Positions 29,792-42,952 are shown, counted from the first letter of the stretch. The stretch is 64,000 nucleotides of DNA from Megascapheus bottae (GCA_024803745.1 JANJXV010000006.1:39983501-40047500), one strand, 5' to 3'. The notes: generated from the sequence alone by a model not told the origin. Numbers and translations: made by a program.

Positions 29792-29987
29792 GGGCCGGGA
29801 GTTTGGCCTAGTGGTTAAAGTGCTTGCCTAGCATGCACAAAGACCTGGGTTCGATTCCTCGGTACCACATACATAGAAAAAAGCCAGAAGTGGTGCTGAG
29901 GCTCAAATGGTAGAGCTCTAACCTTGAAAAAGTCCAAGGACAGTGCTCAGGCCCTGAGCTCAAGCCCAGGACTGGCAAAAAAAAAAA
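29792..29987 (+). repeat. ID-like dimeric SINE
   Basis: CCGGGAGTTTGGCCTAGTGG head; a TAAGGAAGG-type duplication flanks it. Confidence 0.92.
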
Positions 29988-30424
29988 GAAGCTAAGGAAG
30001 GAGAGTGAACCATTTCTGTTCTTAGTTTATAGTTTATGATCTAATCAAAGTCCACAAATTGTTTTTATCACAGAGTTAGTTGAGTTGGCTTCAGCATGAA
30101 CCTATTTCTCCTGACTTATTTTGTGTTGTTAAACACCAATTTAACTGAAATTCAACTTGTATATATTCCCCAAGGCATTAAAAACTGCACTATACAATGA
30201 AAAATATCTTAGAGTATGTTACTTTTGTGAAACATGATATATGCATACATGTATACACACATGCATACATACAGTGATGGGGACATAATGATGGGGATAT
30301 GTTTTGAGAGATGAATTGTTACAAAATTTTATTATTGTGTGAACATCATAGAGTATACTTATACAAAGTAGGCAACTTTAATATCACTACCTGTTATAAT
30401 TGGATGGAAGTCCTGTTGTAATAA

Positions 30425-30740
30425 GTGGTTTGTCAATGGGTGTGGTGGTGAATGCCTGTAATCCCAGCACTAAGGCTGAGGTGCTGGGAGCCTAGCCCTG
30501 TGGTGGAGTGCTTTCATGTACAAAGCCCTGGGTTCGATTCTTCAGTACCACATACATAGAAAAAGCTGGAAGTGGCACTGTGGCTCAAGTTGCAGAATGC
30601 TAGCTTTGAGCAAAAAGTGTCCAAGGTCAGTGCTCAGGCCCATGACTGCCAAAAAAAAAAAAAAAGACAGTCATCGTGGGCTACAGAGCAAGTCTGAAGG
30701 CTCCCTTGGTCGATATAGTGAGACCCTGCTACCAAAAAAA
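30425..30740 (+). repeat. 7SL/B1-type SINE interrupted by an ID-like SINE
   Basis: GAATGCCTGTAATCCCAGCAC precedes the ID-like copy at about 30486-30665. CAGAGCAAGTCTG and ATAGTGAGACCCTG, the B1 3' half, follow it. Confidence 0.75.
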
Positions 30741-30763
30741 AAAAAAAATTATGTAGCACATGA

Positions 30764-30765
<2 letters not shown>

Positions 30766-30811
<46 letters not shown>
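30766..30811. repeat. (GT)n microsatellite
   Basis: About 22 GT units. Confidence 0.95.
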
Positions 30812-30814
<3 letters not shown>

Positions 30815-31124
30815 GAGAATACTAACAGTCACTCTTAATTGTAATGCTGGTATTATGAAGTGAAAAAATGTTTTTGTATATTTCAGGATAAAGCAAATGA
30901 GTAAATATTTTAATGTTTACACAAACTAAGAATTTATCTTTTAAGATGGATGTGTTTTTGAAGTTTTGGAGATCTTTCAATATTTTAGACGTATATATAT
31001 TATGTAACAACACTCCTTTTGACATTTAGTCGCAGTAGAATGTGGTCTCAGGGTCTCATGCTTGCTAGGTGGGTAGTACTCTACCACTTGATAATATCAT
31101 GAACTTTACATTGAGAATTTTTTT

Positions 31125-31710
31125 TTTTGTCGGTCGTGGGACTTGAACTCTGGGTCTGAGCATTGTCTGAGCTCTTGAGCTCAAGGCTACCACCCTACTC
31201 CTTGAACCACAGTGCCACTTCCGTTTTTCTGGTTGTCGGGGTCCTTCGTCCCCGGTCCCTCTCGACTAGTAGGAGGGATAGGGAAAAACATGCCCTGACC
31301 AGGAGAGGAGAGGGCCCACTGTCCTCCCGCCCTCAGCCTTCCTTCCCCGGAGCACAAACAGAGACACTATGCAGCTTCATCAAGGCAGGAAAATCTCTCT
31401 CTCCAATAAACCCCTCTCCTGAGGCAGTCCCTCCAGCTAATATACCCTCACTCTAGGTCTCAGCAGAGAGTGATAAACACTAACACATTTGTAACCAATG
31501 GTAAGTCTTGCGCCCTGCCTCTTGCGCCTTGCCTTGTCTCAGCAGAAAGTTATTAGACATGGGGTTACTCGGCCCCCAACACTGGTGGTTAATTTTTGAT
31601 TAGAGTCTCATGGATTTTAGTGCCTGGGCTGGCTTTGAACTGCCATCCTCAGATCTCAGCCTCCTGAGTAGCTAGAATTACAGGCATGAGCCACCACACT
31701 GGTTGTGAAT
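31125..31710 (-). repeat. B1-like SINE split by a solo LTR
   Basis: SINE halves at 31125-31233 and 31582-31710 rejoin as TTCTGGTGGTTAAT once the LTR and one copy of its duplication are removed. Confidence 0.88.
31234..31581. mobile_element. Solo LTR of an endogenous retrovirus
   Basis: The 348-base element begins TGTCGGGG, ends CCCCCAACA, and is flanked by CTGGT at 31229-31233 and 31582-31586. An AATAAA at 31405-31410 suggests plus orientation. No retroviral gene is present, so this is a recombined, coding-free remnant. The retroviral class is not determined. Confidence 0.85.
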
Positions 31711-32489
31711 TTTAAGAGAGAAAGGTACAATTCACTACTTTGCAAACTTTTTGCTAGGCTTTTTTCTTCCTATCCAGAAAATCTTTTATCTGCCTCAGGA
31801 AGATAATCATTTCTTATGATTAAAGTTTTCACATTTAGCTTTAATCTACCTCTAATTTTTTCTGTGATATAAGACTGAAGCCAAGGCTGTTTTTCTTTCC
31901 ATATGAGTTCTAGGAAGATCTTTTATAAAATACTAGAACGATTAGATTTTTTCCTTTTTTTTGAGAAGGGGAAGGAGACAGTACGTGAGGTTAAATGTGG
32001 GGTCTTATACTTGTTAGGCTCCTCCACCAGCCACCAAGAAAAGCTTTGAATTACCCTCTCTTCCTGCCTCATCACAGCAATGTGACCATTAAATTTTGAA
32101 GTCTGCTTAACCCCTAAAGTACACAGAAGTGGTAGGTGGTATGTTCAGCATTCTTTCCGATTTTCCAGGTTCTCTTGCCACAGGGTTTTTTTTTTCTAAT
32201 TCACAAAAAAACATTATGAGGTCAAAATCTAAATTACAGCCAAAAATCCAGGCTGTAACATCTGGTTTTCCTTAATACCCTATAATCTTTGGGTAGTGCC
32301 TATAGAATAATATATACTTTGGGTATAAAATGTAAAATGGTGGTAGAAAGTAACATTTTTCTATTTCCTATACATTTACCTAATTTAAAAACTAAACATT
32401 ATATTCTTACATCATTATTTCCTTGCATAATAAAGTCTGGTTTGCTTTTGTGGTGGTGGTGGTGATGTGTGTATGTGGTGCGGGGTGGG

Positions 32490-32722
32490 GGAGGAGGACA
32501 CTGGGGCTTGAACTCAAATCCTGGGTGCTGCCCTTTAGCTTCTCCATTCAAGGTTAGCACCTTACCACTTGAGTCACAGCTCTACTTCTGGCCTTTTACT
32601 GATTAATTGGCAATAAGAGCCTCATAGACTTTCCTTCCTAGGCTAACCTGGAACCATGATCCTTAGATCTCAGCTCCTGAAGAGCTATGATTATAAGTGT
32701 GAGCCACTGGCCCCAGCCAGAA
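32490..32722 (-). repeat. B1-like/ID-tail composite SINE
   Basis: CACTGGGGCTTGAACTC to GTGAGCCACTGG. Confidence 0.85.
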
Positions 32723-32944
32723 TATAGTATGCTTTGAACACAGATATCTTGAACATAAGAATATTTGCTTTAAGCGCATGTTAAATTATCAAAATCTGAT
32801 TTTTTTCTATCATAGCTAACTTAGAAAGTTTGCCCTTCATTACTGATTCAAAGGAGGAGCAAGTGGGCATGTGTGTGTGTAGCTGAATTGAAAACTTTCA
32901 TAAACTATTCTGAAATAGTCCAGTTTCAACTTGAATCATGTTGA

Positions 32945-33112
32945 ACATAGTTTAACCTCTGTGATTCTCACCTGAGAAGGATCTCCAAATTTGATGTATA
33001 TCACAATCATCAGGAGAGCTAATCAATCATATAAAGTTCCAAGCCCATTGAAGTCAGATGGTAATAAGAGGGCTCAGGTATCTGTACTTTTACCGTTTCC
33101 TAGAGTAATTCT
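32945..33112. repeat. MER5-like hAT remnant
   Basis: CAATCATCAGGAGAGCT, AGTCAGATGGTA and CAGGTATCTGTACTTT resemble a MER5A-type non-autonomous element. Confidence 0.5.
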
Positions 33113-33477
33113 TTGTTAAGAATGAATAGGTCACTGAAGAACATTCCTGAACACTGGCAGGGTCCAGAGGAGTGGGGGCAAGCCCGACACATTCTTTTAA
33201 TTGCTAAGTGATTTCTCTTCCTATGGGCCAGTCCTTACATTGGGAACCAGAGTCATTGAATTGAGGGACCTCAATGCAATAGGAATAACTGGAACTCCAG
33301 ATTGCTGAGGACAGGTGGTAGCACTAAATCACCAAAGTCAAGGCTCACACAATCACAGGAAGAGTGAAACACAACTGAGTCAAAGCAGCAATCAGAACAG
33401 CTGATTCAGACCTGAATAGAGACTATTTAATCACAGTTTTTCTAGGAGGGAGATAAATAGGATGCCTGCTGAATTTT

Positions 33478-33706
33478 TTTTTCCATTATGTCATGGAGCT
33501 TGAACTCTGGCCTTGGCGCTGTCCCGGAGCTCTTCAGCTCAAGGCTACCACCCTACCTAGAGCCACAGCCACATTTCCCATTTTCTAGTGATTAATTGGA
33601 GATGAGTCTCACAGTTTTGTATTGCCTGGGCTGGCTTTGAACTGTGATCCTCAGATCTCAGCCTCCTGAGTAGCTAGTATTACAGGCTTGAGCCACCACT
33701 CCCAGA
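33478..33706 (-). repeat. B1-like/ID-tail composite SINE
   Basis: GAGCTTGAACTCTGGCC to CTGAGTAGCTAGTATTACAGG. Confidence 0.87.
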
Positions 33707-34374
33707 AACCCTGCTGAATTCTTATGATTGATCTAAAACCGAAAACTTTTCTGTCAAGTGAACAAAGGTCTAATATGAAATTATTAAAAAGATTCATGGT
33801 CTTTACATCAATTCTCTCAATAAACTAAGATCCAGAACTCCTTGAGTAAAGAGAAGGCTGACAGAAGGTAATATAGAGCCGAGTGAACTCTCAAATAGGT
33901 CTGAACAATTGTAGATGAGTCAAAACTATGCTTCTTGGGAAATTTGGTCTGTTCATTTAATCAGTGGATGGAGTATAGTCCTTTAAGGGCCTTTAACCTT
34001 ATTTACATAATGGTTAAAACTTAACTATGAACAAAGCAGCTAGTTTATCACACACACAATATGCTAATTTTCACACATACTGAAGTATCACCCTCTTCAC
34101 TGTGTATGATTATGTGGCAATCAAAAAGTGTAGCTGGGCACCAGTAGCTCAGGACTGTAATCCTAACTAATGCCTAATGTCCAGCAGATTTTAGAAAACC
34201 ATAGAAATACTATATATAAACTTATGTGTATGTATAGCTACACTATATAGGAAGCGAGCGTGAATAAAATTTTTTTCTTCATAGATTGCAAACAAAACTT
34301 TAAGCTAAAATTTGTCAAAATTAAAATATTTCATTAATTATGACTTGCAACGTAACTTTATTTTTACTTTTTTG

Positions 34375-34588
34375 TGTTAGCATAGAGCTTAAACTCAGAA
34401 CCTCAGTGCCTTTGTCCAGCTTTCTTGTTCACAGCTGGTGCTTTACTACTCAATAAGGCCTCCTATCTGTTTGGAGAGAGAGTCTCTCAAACTCTATCTC
34501 CAGCAAGGACTTGCTTGGAACTGTGATGGTTAGATCTCAGCCTTCTGAGAAGTTAGGATTACAGGCATGAGCCACCAGCACTGAGCAA
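34375..34588 (-). repeat. B1-like/ID-tail composite SINE, diverged
   Basis: TTAGATCTCAGCCTTCTGAG and GGATTACAGGCATGAGCC are clear. Confidence 0.78.
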
Positions 34589-35072
34589 GGTATAACTTTG
34601 AATCTAACTTATTTACCATAAATGTAATATATCAAATTATATATACAAATTGGTGATTTGTGTAATAACAGCAATATAACCAATTTCTTGTCATTAAAAG
34701 TACAATTTTCCAAAAAAGTAAAGCAGTTCAAATTTAATTTGCTAAACATTAACTTTTGCTTGATATTAGAAAATAAGTTTAATTCCACAGTTGATAATTA
34801 TTCAAATATTGCGGACTTCTTTTCAGCAGTTGATATGTTTAGTGTTGACTGAATACACGTTACAGACTTAAGTAGCAAAATACAGACAAGTTCTCAAAGT
34901 TCAGATTACACACAAATACTGAATATCAAAAAGGCAATATCCTCAAGGTAGCCAATGGCAACCAGTAGACACATGTGGCGGCTTCTTATGATGTAGCTTT
35001 GAGATTAAGCAGTCAACCTGAGAGAAAACCCTCCCGTCATAGCTCTGATATTGACCAAAAATACTGACTAAG

Positions 35073-35305
35073 CCAGGTACTGTTGGCTCCCCCACCTAAT
35101 CCTAGCATTCAGGAGAATGAGATTTGAGGATCCTGGTTTGAACCCTACTCAAGTAGGAAAGTCTGTGAGACTCCTATTTCCAATAAACTACTCAGAAAAA
35201 GCTGGAAGTAGCATCATGGCACAAGAGGAGAATGCTAGGCATAAGAAAAAGAATCTCAAGAACAATCCCCAGGCCCTGAGTTCAGGCCCCAGAACTGGCA
35301 CACAC
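35073..35305 (+). repeat. B1-like/ID-tail composite SINE
   Basis: CCACCTAATCCTAGCATTCAGG head, GAGTTCAGGCCCCAGAACTGG tail. Confidence 0.83.
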
Positions 35306-35455
35306 ATATACTGATTAAAATTTTTTATCGTATCAAAAATACATATCTTCTGCAGTAATGTGATTGCTTAGATTTCTTGTGTTTGTAAATACAAGAGAAT
35401 CCAGGAAGAGAAATTAAATATTAAGAAATAAGGTTTAAAAATTATTGGGTAAGGT

Positions 35456-35649
35456 GGGCCGGGAGTTTGGCCTAGTGGTTAAAGTGCTTGCCTAGCATGC
35501 ATGAAGACCCGGGTTCTATTCCTTGGTACCACATATACAGAAAAAGCCGGAAGTGGTGCTGAGGCTCAAGTGGTAGAGCTCTAGCCTTGAGAAAGTCCAA
35601 GGACAGTGCTCAGGCCCTGAGCTCAAGCCCAGGACTGGCAAAAAAAAAA
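35456..35649 (+). repeat. ID-like dimeric SINE
   Basis: GGCCGGGAGTTTGGCCTAG head, poly(A) end; little divergence from other copies. Confidence 0.93.
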
Positions 35650-36390
35650 TTATTGGTCTTGTATGCAAGACCATACAAGCTATCTCTTGGTGCCATCACC
35701 GGCATCAGGGAACTAGGAAAGGAATGCTGGCCCCCAAAAGGAAAGAAGGAAGGAGTCTGTTAGTAGGAGACGCTGAACAACATGAGGTGGATAAAATAGC
35801 AAGAAAGGGGCTGAAGCACATGTCCCCTTTCCCAAAATCAATTTTTATCCCCCTTGGAGAAAACATCACTCCCACTGAATATTGGTATAATGATAGCTTT
35901 TAGAGCAATTCTCTTCCTTTATAGTTGAACTTGGTCTTCCAGTAAAACTCACTTAATTGGAGCCAACACTTAATCTTTCTTTCATAGGACAAATCCTTGG
36001 AAACATTACCTTCCCTCCATAACCAATGGCTCCTCCAAGCTTTCCTATTCGAGGCCACATCCATCCACAGGATCCGTTAACTGGCGCCTGCATGACTTCT
36101 TTTTCCACATCCTTAGTCCTGGGTGACAGCCATTATCTCCTTCACCAGGCCGGATCCCTTGTTTGGATGCTGCCAATGGGTTCTTAAAATAAGGTATCCT
36201 TGTCTGATTATAATAGCAACATCAAGCAAAGAATGTACATCACTTCCCTTGATTTGGAAAGAATGCATCTGGCTGTGAGATGAACTTCTTAAGCCTTTGT
36301 GCAGAGACCCTGCTCAGATGTAGAATTTCTTCCTTCACCTTGGGTACAAGGACCTAGGTGTGACACTCATACCTCACTCGTTTAGACTCT
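35650..36390. other. Intergenic DNA, nothing recognised
   Basis: No open reading frame, repeat family or CpG cluster that I can name. Confidence 0.4.
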
Positions 36391-36392
36391 AC

Positions 36393-36583
36393 CTGGAGTT
36401 TGATCTAGTGGTAGAGTGTTTGCCTAGCATGCACGAAGCCCTGGGTTAGATTTTTCTGTACCACATACATAGAAAAAAGCCAGAAGTGGTGCTGAGGCTT
36501 AAATGGTAGAGCTCTAGCTTTGAGAAAGTCCAAGGACAGTGCTCAGGCCCTGAGCTTAAGCTTCAGGACTGGCAAAAAAAAAA
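36393..36583 (+). repeat. ID-like dimeric SINE
   Basis: TGGAGTTTGATCTAGTGGTAG head with a mutated B-box (GGTTAGATTTT). Confidence 0.88.
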
Positions 36584-36691
36584 ATCTACCACTACTCCAT
36601 CAAATCAATGTGAGGGGAAAGAATATATCTAGTTCCTAGAGTTTGCATAGGTGCAGAGATTGGTGTGTATGAAAGCTTAATAAAAAGATAA

Positions 36692-36890
36692 GAGGCCAGG
36701 AGTGTGGCCTAGTGATAGAGTGCTTGGCTAGCATGCATAAATCCCTAGGTTCAATTCTTCAGTACCATATACACAGAAAAAGCCAGAAGTGGTGATGTGG
36801 TTCAAGTGGTAGAGCGCTAGCCTTGAGAAAGCCCAAGGACAGTGCCCAGGGCCTTAGTTCAAGCCCCAGGACTGGCAAAAAAAAAAAAAG
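36692..36890 (+). repeat. ID-like dimeric SINE
   Basis: AGGCCAGGAGTGTGGCCTAG head and an A-rich tail. A lone tail fragment (CAAGCCCAGGACTGGCC) recurs at 36989-37005. Confidence 0.88.
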
Positions 36891-37009
36891 AAAAAGAAAA
36901 AAAGAAGATTCTGTTCTCACACATTTTTTATTGTGTGGAAAGACTTGATCTGAATGGACATTTATAGGAGTTACATCTGCTGACCTTCAAGCCCAGGACT
37001 GGCCAAAAT

Positions 37010-37970
37010 AAAAAGAAAAGAAATGTCACAAATTATGCCTAGGAGATCTGTTTTTGACAGATGTGTCCATATAGTTCAGCCAGTTGGCATATGGGATACT
37101 TACGTGCAAAAGTTGATTAGTGCTCCTACTGGCATAGCAAGACAGATGGTATATGTGGTCTATGTGGAAGCAATTGGCCTTCCAGGCCTGACTACTCAAA
37201 CATCTTAGTCACTGACGTGTATCCCCACTGCCTCCCACATAAGCACTAGAGAACAGTTTCAGTCCTTCCATTTCCCTTGTGGCTGATTCCATAGGAGAAT
37301 CTCCCAACTGCTGGACTTCACATTGCCCTTCTTTCTTGTCCCTTCTCTGGCCAAGGCCTGCACCATGCCTGTCTTGTTCACTATTCCAATAGGGCCCGGG
37401 TGATATCTAGTCACAAAGGTAGGGAAGAATGTACCCAGATAGTGTTCTTAGTACCTCCCCCACACACACTATGAGTCTTGGCAGCACCTATTCCATTTCT
37501 CCAAACTCATGTCTTCAGATCTCAGCTCCAGAAGTTAAAAAAAAACCTCAGGTCAGAAGGAATTGCATTTCCTTCTGTGTCTGACAGGCTCAGAGAAGTG
37601 GAAGAAACTGCATTCCCTTATCTCCTGAATTAGCAAAATATGGGGCTTAACACATTTTCTGTAGGACTAATGGATGGAGAAGTGTGTGTGGGGGGGGGAG
37701 GGGTTCAGGTGCCAGGGGTTAGAGCTGGAAGGAGTCCTGGAGATGCATAAGCAGGAAACCATCTCATCCCCTATGTGTTGAGACTGCCAAATGGGCATCA
37801 CCTCTTTGTGCCTACCCAGATCCTTACCCAAGCTTATGCCAGCTTCCTCCCCCTTCTCTTTGAACCCATGTTTGGATAGGGATTTAAAGACAAGGGAAGG
37901 TCTCCTTTCCATTACAGTGGAGGCAGGTAAGGGGTAAAAGAATGATACAGAGGAGTTCCAGATACCATCT
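37010..37970. other. Intergenic DNA, nothing recognised
   Basis: A poly(G) run at 37690-37700 is the only notable feature. Confidence 0.4.
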
Positions 37971-37974
37971 TGTA

Positions 37975-38270
37975 GAAATACTATTTTATACCCTGGAGTA
38001 TTGTTCAGCCATAAATAAGTGAAATTCTGTCACTTGGAAGTAGAGATCATCATAAAAATACACATAGACATGCAAAGTCATATCTAGCAGAGGTTAGATA
38101 TAAATAAAAATGGACATGAACATCTGTGGAGGACTACTGGTAACAAGAAGTGGAGGGGAAAAGATAGGACCAAGGAGAGGTGCATTGTATATGTGTATGA
38201 AACGATCCTATAGAAACTCATTAAACAGAAAGAAAACAAGGGATGAAGAGAAGAGGATAATAACTCTCAA
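37975..38270 (+). mobile_element. L1-like 3' fragment
   Basis: GGAGTATTGTTCAGCCATAAA followed by GAAATTCTGTCACTTGG is typical of the end of L1 ORF2 and its 3' region. The copy is short and broken. Confidence 0.65.
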
Positions 38271-39104
38271 GCCCTAGTGCTGGCCTACACACAAAAAATA
38301 CTATTGTACATGGCCAACATATTATTAGAACAGCACTGCACAGAAGGACTAGAATTACTTAATGTGCCATAGTGTTAGAAAAGAGGCCTGGCCTGGAAAC
38401 ATGGGGCTTAATGTTAGGCGTGGCTCTGTCATCACCGGAAGAGGAGTCACCTAAGTCCACAGCCTATTGAAGACATCCTTTTACACTACTTTCCTGCAAA
38501 ACTTAAGACATCTGCCCAGTGCATGAGACTGTAGGTGTTGTAATGCTGTAAACAGGCAACGAATTCTTAAAAGATAGAGTCCTGGGGGGGATGGGGGGAA
38601 CACTAGACTATGGCCATCATAGGAGACTAAATCTGAGAAGAGCTTTGCGCATGAGGTAGAAGAAAACAGAAGCATTATGTCAAACACAATGTAGTCTTCT
38701 CTTAAATCCCTCTCACACTTATCTTTGTAATCTTAAGGATTAACATTCTTCATGTGGCACTTCATACCTATAGTTTCAGCTACTCAGGAAATGGAAATTG
38801 AGAGGATTGCAGTTCAAGGGCAGCCTAGGCAAAAATGTAACACCCTCCCTCTCAACCTTCTCAATAAAGAAGGCGGGTGTGTTCAAGTGCATCTGTAATC
38901 CTAACTCCATAGGAAACTCCAAGTAGAATATCAGTCTCTATCAGACAACAGAAATGAGCAAGCACATTTCCACACCAAGTGCCGATTGCCTCCTGAGTGA
39001 GGTGTAGTCGGAAATAGAGGGGTAGAGGGGTAGAGGCGAGGTTATTGGGGAGGGCTCCAGGGAAACAGATCCTAGAGCTGGATTTGAGCACGAAGGAAGC
39101 AGTT

Positions 39105-39420
39105 GTTTGGCAGTTGCTGTGTTCCATATGTTGTTATGACAGAATACAAGAGACTGGGTGAGTTCTAAAGGGAAGAATTTTCTTTAGTTCATGTTGTGGA
39201 AGCTGGAAGTCCAAGATGAGTTAAAGGTCTGCATCTTGTGCTGCTTCATCTCATGGGAAATCAGAGAGGCAAATAAGGGAGATAAACCATGATGGATAGA
39301 GAGCCTTGCTTCATGACAACCTATTTTTGAGAGGAGGCATTAATTCCTTCATGAGGGCAGTGCCCCAGGGGCTCACCCCTGCCCTGTGCTGCCAGCTGTT
39401 CAGAGGCCTCACTGTAACAT
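39105..39420. repeat. Ancient placental dispersed repeat (LTR or MER-like)
   Basis: TACAAGAGACTGGGTGAGTT, GGAAGCTGGAAGTCCAAGAT and GAGGGCAGTGCCC are familiar from old LTR-type repeats; I cannot name the family with confidence. Confidence 0.5.
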
Positions 39421-39869
39421 GAGTTTACATAGATCTATCTTTAGGTAAACATCACAATGACTTAGGGAAACTTCTAAGGCAAAACAAAGCAACAATAATA
39501 AACTTGTGGTTCCCACTTTCAGAGAGTCTCGTCTGTATGCAACGGGCTTTGTGATATGTGCTCCCCAGGGGAGCAATGAGGACGGATGGCCAGCAAAACA
39601 GAGGCTTGGAAAAAAATCAATGTAGTAAGAGTTCTCCAAGGGTACCTGGGGATTAATCTTATGGGCTGTGGTATACTCAGGTCCCTCTAAAACCATGACG
39701 AAAAACAAGCTAGGATTTGTGCAATCTTTACATCTGCTTGGTGTTGTAGAATGGGCTGGGGGAGCTGCCATACTCTAGTATGGTCACTAGAATGGCCAGG
39801 TATAGCCATTCCATACCTGGAACGATAGATACGAAATGCATGAGCAGTTTATATGTTAAGCTTGTATGC

Positions 39870-40145
39870 AGAGCAGCTTATATGTGGCTCGGGCCTGTTA
39901 ATCCCAGCTACTTGGAAGGTCAAGGCTGGGATGATCATGATACAAGGCCAGGCCAGTCCATTTCAACCAACAAATGAAGAGTGGTGATTCACACCTATTA
40001 ACCCAGCTACAGGGGAGGCATAGATAGGAGGATCAAATTCCAGGATGGTGCAGGCAAAGGGTTGTAGGGGTGTGGCTTCAGTGGTAGAGCGTCTGCTTCA
40101 CAAGCATGAGGCCCAGAGTTCAAAATCCCAATTCTGCTCCCCCCA
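39870..40145 (+). repeat. Two degraded SINE copies
   Basis: TTAATCCCAGCTACTTGGAAGG (near 39898) and CACCTATTAACCCAGCTAC (near 39991) mark two heads. An ID-like GTGGTAGAGCGTCTGC follows. Confidence 0.6.
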
Positions 40146-40149
40146 CATT

Positions 40150-41065
40150 GCTGATATGCACTGGCCTGAGAAGAGTTACCAACACTTTTGGATATGGCAG
40201 GAGCCTCTACATATGTAAAATTCATTTTGTACTAAATTCATCTCAAGTAGTAACAAAAGTGGCAACACATGAAGCTTGATATTATTTATTGTTACAGCAA
40301 GCACTTATTAGTGTTTATTTTCTTAAAATTTATTTCAAATAATAGGTATGAATTTCTCTGAGTGAAGACAAGATTGGTCAAGCTGAAGAATGGCCACCAG
40401 TAGTGAATGTCAACTACAAATAAGCAAATCAGCAAAGGAGCTTAAAGTAGAGTGAATACTTGAGCCAGAAATAATAATTTGCTGGAAATTCTGCTAGGGA
40501 GCACTACAATTTGAAGCCCAACCTTTCATTTCCCTGGAAAAGAGTCCTATCTAGATCCAGAGAGTAAAAAATGGTGAAAACATTAAAATTGGACTTTCTC
40601 CAAACTGTGTGTTTTATGTTATGAGATTATTTGTAAGAAATATGTAATACAAACTGTCATGATTGGGGGGGTGGGGAGGAATAGAACTCAGCGTTCCATG
40701 CTTGTTAAGCAGACACTCTATTGCTAGAGCCATGTGCCTACATGCAAGTTTTACATTAGTTACATATCAAATAGGGTCTCATGTTTTTGCTCAATCCATC
40801 CTGAAATCATGATCCTCTTACCTGTGCTTCTTCCATACCTGAAATGATTAGAAATACATGAGCAGCTTATAAGTTGAGATAAGGTCTTTATAATTTTCTG
40901 CCTGAGTTATCCTCAATCCACAGCCCTCCCTATCTCCCCCTTCTGAATAGCTGAGATTATAGATATGAGCACTTGTGTCTGGTCTATCATCCAACCTTCT
41001 ACATCATAGTGTGTGAATCTCCAAAGATGGCAGTAACAGTGTTTCCATGTGTACTCCTCACTAAC
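40150..41065. other. Intergenic DNA, little recognised
   Basis: A degraded reverse SINE trace lies near 40670-40830; otherwise nothing. Confidence 0.35.
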
Positions 41066-41089
41066 ATAGTGACGTTAATACATCTCCTG

Positions 41090-41460
41090 TTGGGAATTGG
41101 GTCCTCTTAAGGGTTAAATGTGTATTTCCCCCAAAGTTCACATGTTAAAGTGCTAACATATTGTATCCCAGAAGGTGCTTTCCCTTGGAAAATAAGTCTT
41201 GATATAGGGAGAAGGGCCTTACATAGGTAATCCAGTTAAATGAAGTCACTGGATTAGGGTGACCCTAGCCCAAATGAGTAATGTCTTTAAGAAAAGGGAA
41301 GTTTGGGCAGAGACCCACACAGTGAGGGAAGACAGTGTGAAAAGACACAGAGAGAAAACAATCATATACAAATGGATAAGGAAGCCTGGAAGAGAGCCTT
41401 CTCTCATAACCTGAGGAAGAACCAACCCCACTAACATCTTGCAAAGATGGAATGTAGTAG
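41090..41460. repeat. Ancient LTR-like dispersed repeat
   Basis: CCCCCAAAGTTCACATGTTAAAG, GGATTAGGGTGACCCTAG and GAAGACAGTGTGAAAAGAC match a widely known old placental repeat; the family name is not certain. Confidence 0.55.
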
Positions 41461-41739
41461 ATGGTGGTAAGAACCCAAATCTCAACCAAAGTAAGCAGCT
41501 GCCAAGTGAACTGAGCTGAGCTTGAATACTTCAGGTGTAGAATACCTCAGGTGGAGGTGGAGGGAAGGTGAGAAACCCCAACCTCACAGAGCTGTATTCA
41601 CCCCCTCATATAGACAGCAAAGTCTGGAGTACACCTGGCCTGGCTATTTCCTTGATTGCTCTTTTAGTTTTTTACTTTTCTTTTTTTATTTTAATCACAT
41701 TCATTGTGAAAAATCTTAACATCTGTGAGGAATTTGGGG

Positions 41740-41900
41740 GATTTTATAAAGCACATCAGCTTAATTGAGGAATAATTAACATTCAACTCATGGCCCATTT
41801 TAAATAGTATATGATCTGTTAAGTTTTGGCACAAGTACAGTATGTTCTGGTGTAATCATCCTCTTAAGTTTTGTATATCCTTTTAGATCGCTCTGTCATT
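41740..41900. repeat. Old L1-like 3' fragment
   Basis: TTAATTGAGGAATAATTAACATTC followed by GGTGTAATCATCCTC recalls old L1 3' ends. Confidence 0.45.
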
Positions 41901-41904
41901 CCCC

Positions 41905-42620
41905 ACTTGGTTAAGGGATGGAAAGGGTTTTATTTTTTATTTATTTTTCAGTCTATATATGTCCTCCCTACCTTGTGAACAATATCGCCCCTAGTGTTGG
42001 AGTGCAGAAATAGCAGGCTTTACCTGCCTCAAAAGATAAGGAGCCTACTAATGTGATTTGAAAAGGTTTATATGTGCTTATGATGCTACACACATCATCT
42101 ACCCTAACCTTGCCCTTGTGTCCCTCTATTCTGTCCTTCAGTTTTTGCTCTGGGTTGCCTCAGACAGGATCCTGTACATAGTTCTCCGATGAGCTGCAAT
42201 TCCAATGTGTATACCACACATAGCCTGCCTATTGAGATAGGTCTCACTTTTTGCCCAGGTTGGTATTGAACTATCATGCCCCAATCCCCATCTTCCAGTA
42301 GTCTATTATATTAGTTGTGCACCTCACATCTCAAGTCAGCAATCTGTACATTGCTTATTAGGAAAAATTAGGGAAACACAGAAATGAATATATAAATAAT
42401 AAAACATCATTTACATTTTTAATGTATTTCTATCAAATTCATCTCTTAATGCCATAGATATATATATTCCCAAACCAGAAACTTGAAATCCTTCTGGTTG
42501 CTAGTATCTCAAATAAGACACATCTCATGTATTAATCCTTTTTACTCTAAAATTAAAAATACTAAGCCTATTTCTGGGAAACTAACTTACTAAAAGTATG
42601 AATAAAGAGCAGATTACAGC
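41905..42620. other. Intergenic DNA, nothing recognised
   Basis: AT-rich; no repeat or frame I can support. Confidence 0.35.
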
Positions 42621-42636
42621 ACGCTGTATGGACTCT

Positions 42637-42823
42637 TTTTTCTTTTGCCAGTCCTGGGGCTTGAACTCAGGGCCTGAACTTGCCAGTCCTTGAGATTTCC
42701 TCAAGGCTATCACTCTACCACTTGAGCCACAGCACCACTTCCAACTTCTCTGTGTATGTGGTACTGAGAAATTGAACATGTTAAGCAAGTACTCTTACCA
42801 CAAGACCACACACTCCCTGCCCT
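42637..42823 (-). repeat. ID-like dimeric SINE
   Basis: TTGCCAGTCCTGGGGCTTG to CACTCCCTGCC. Confidence 0.88.
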
Positions 42824-42950
42824 GGATGTGTTTGTTTGTTTTTTTTAATTAGCATACATTGATTTTACTGGTTGGGGGAAGTGTTCATTGTGACACTGTG
42901 ACATTTTTCCAAATGCATTCTCCTTTTTCCACTTCACCTACTTCTCAAAA

Positions 42951-42952
<2 letters not shown>

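Noticed and set aside
31163..31456. A 97-codon frame at 31.2-31.5 kb
   Set aside because: It spans the junction of a SINE and the solo LTR, so it cannot be an ancestral gene.
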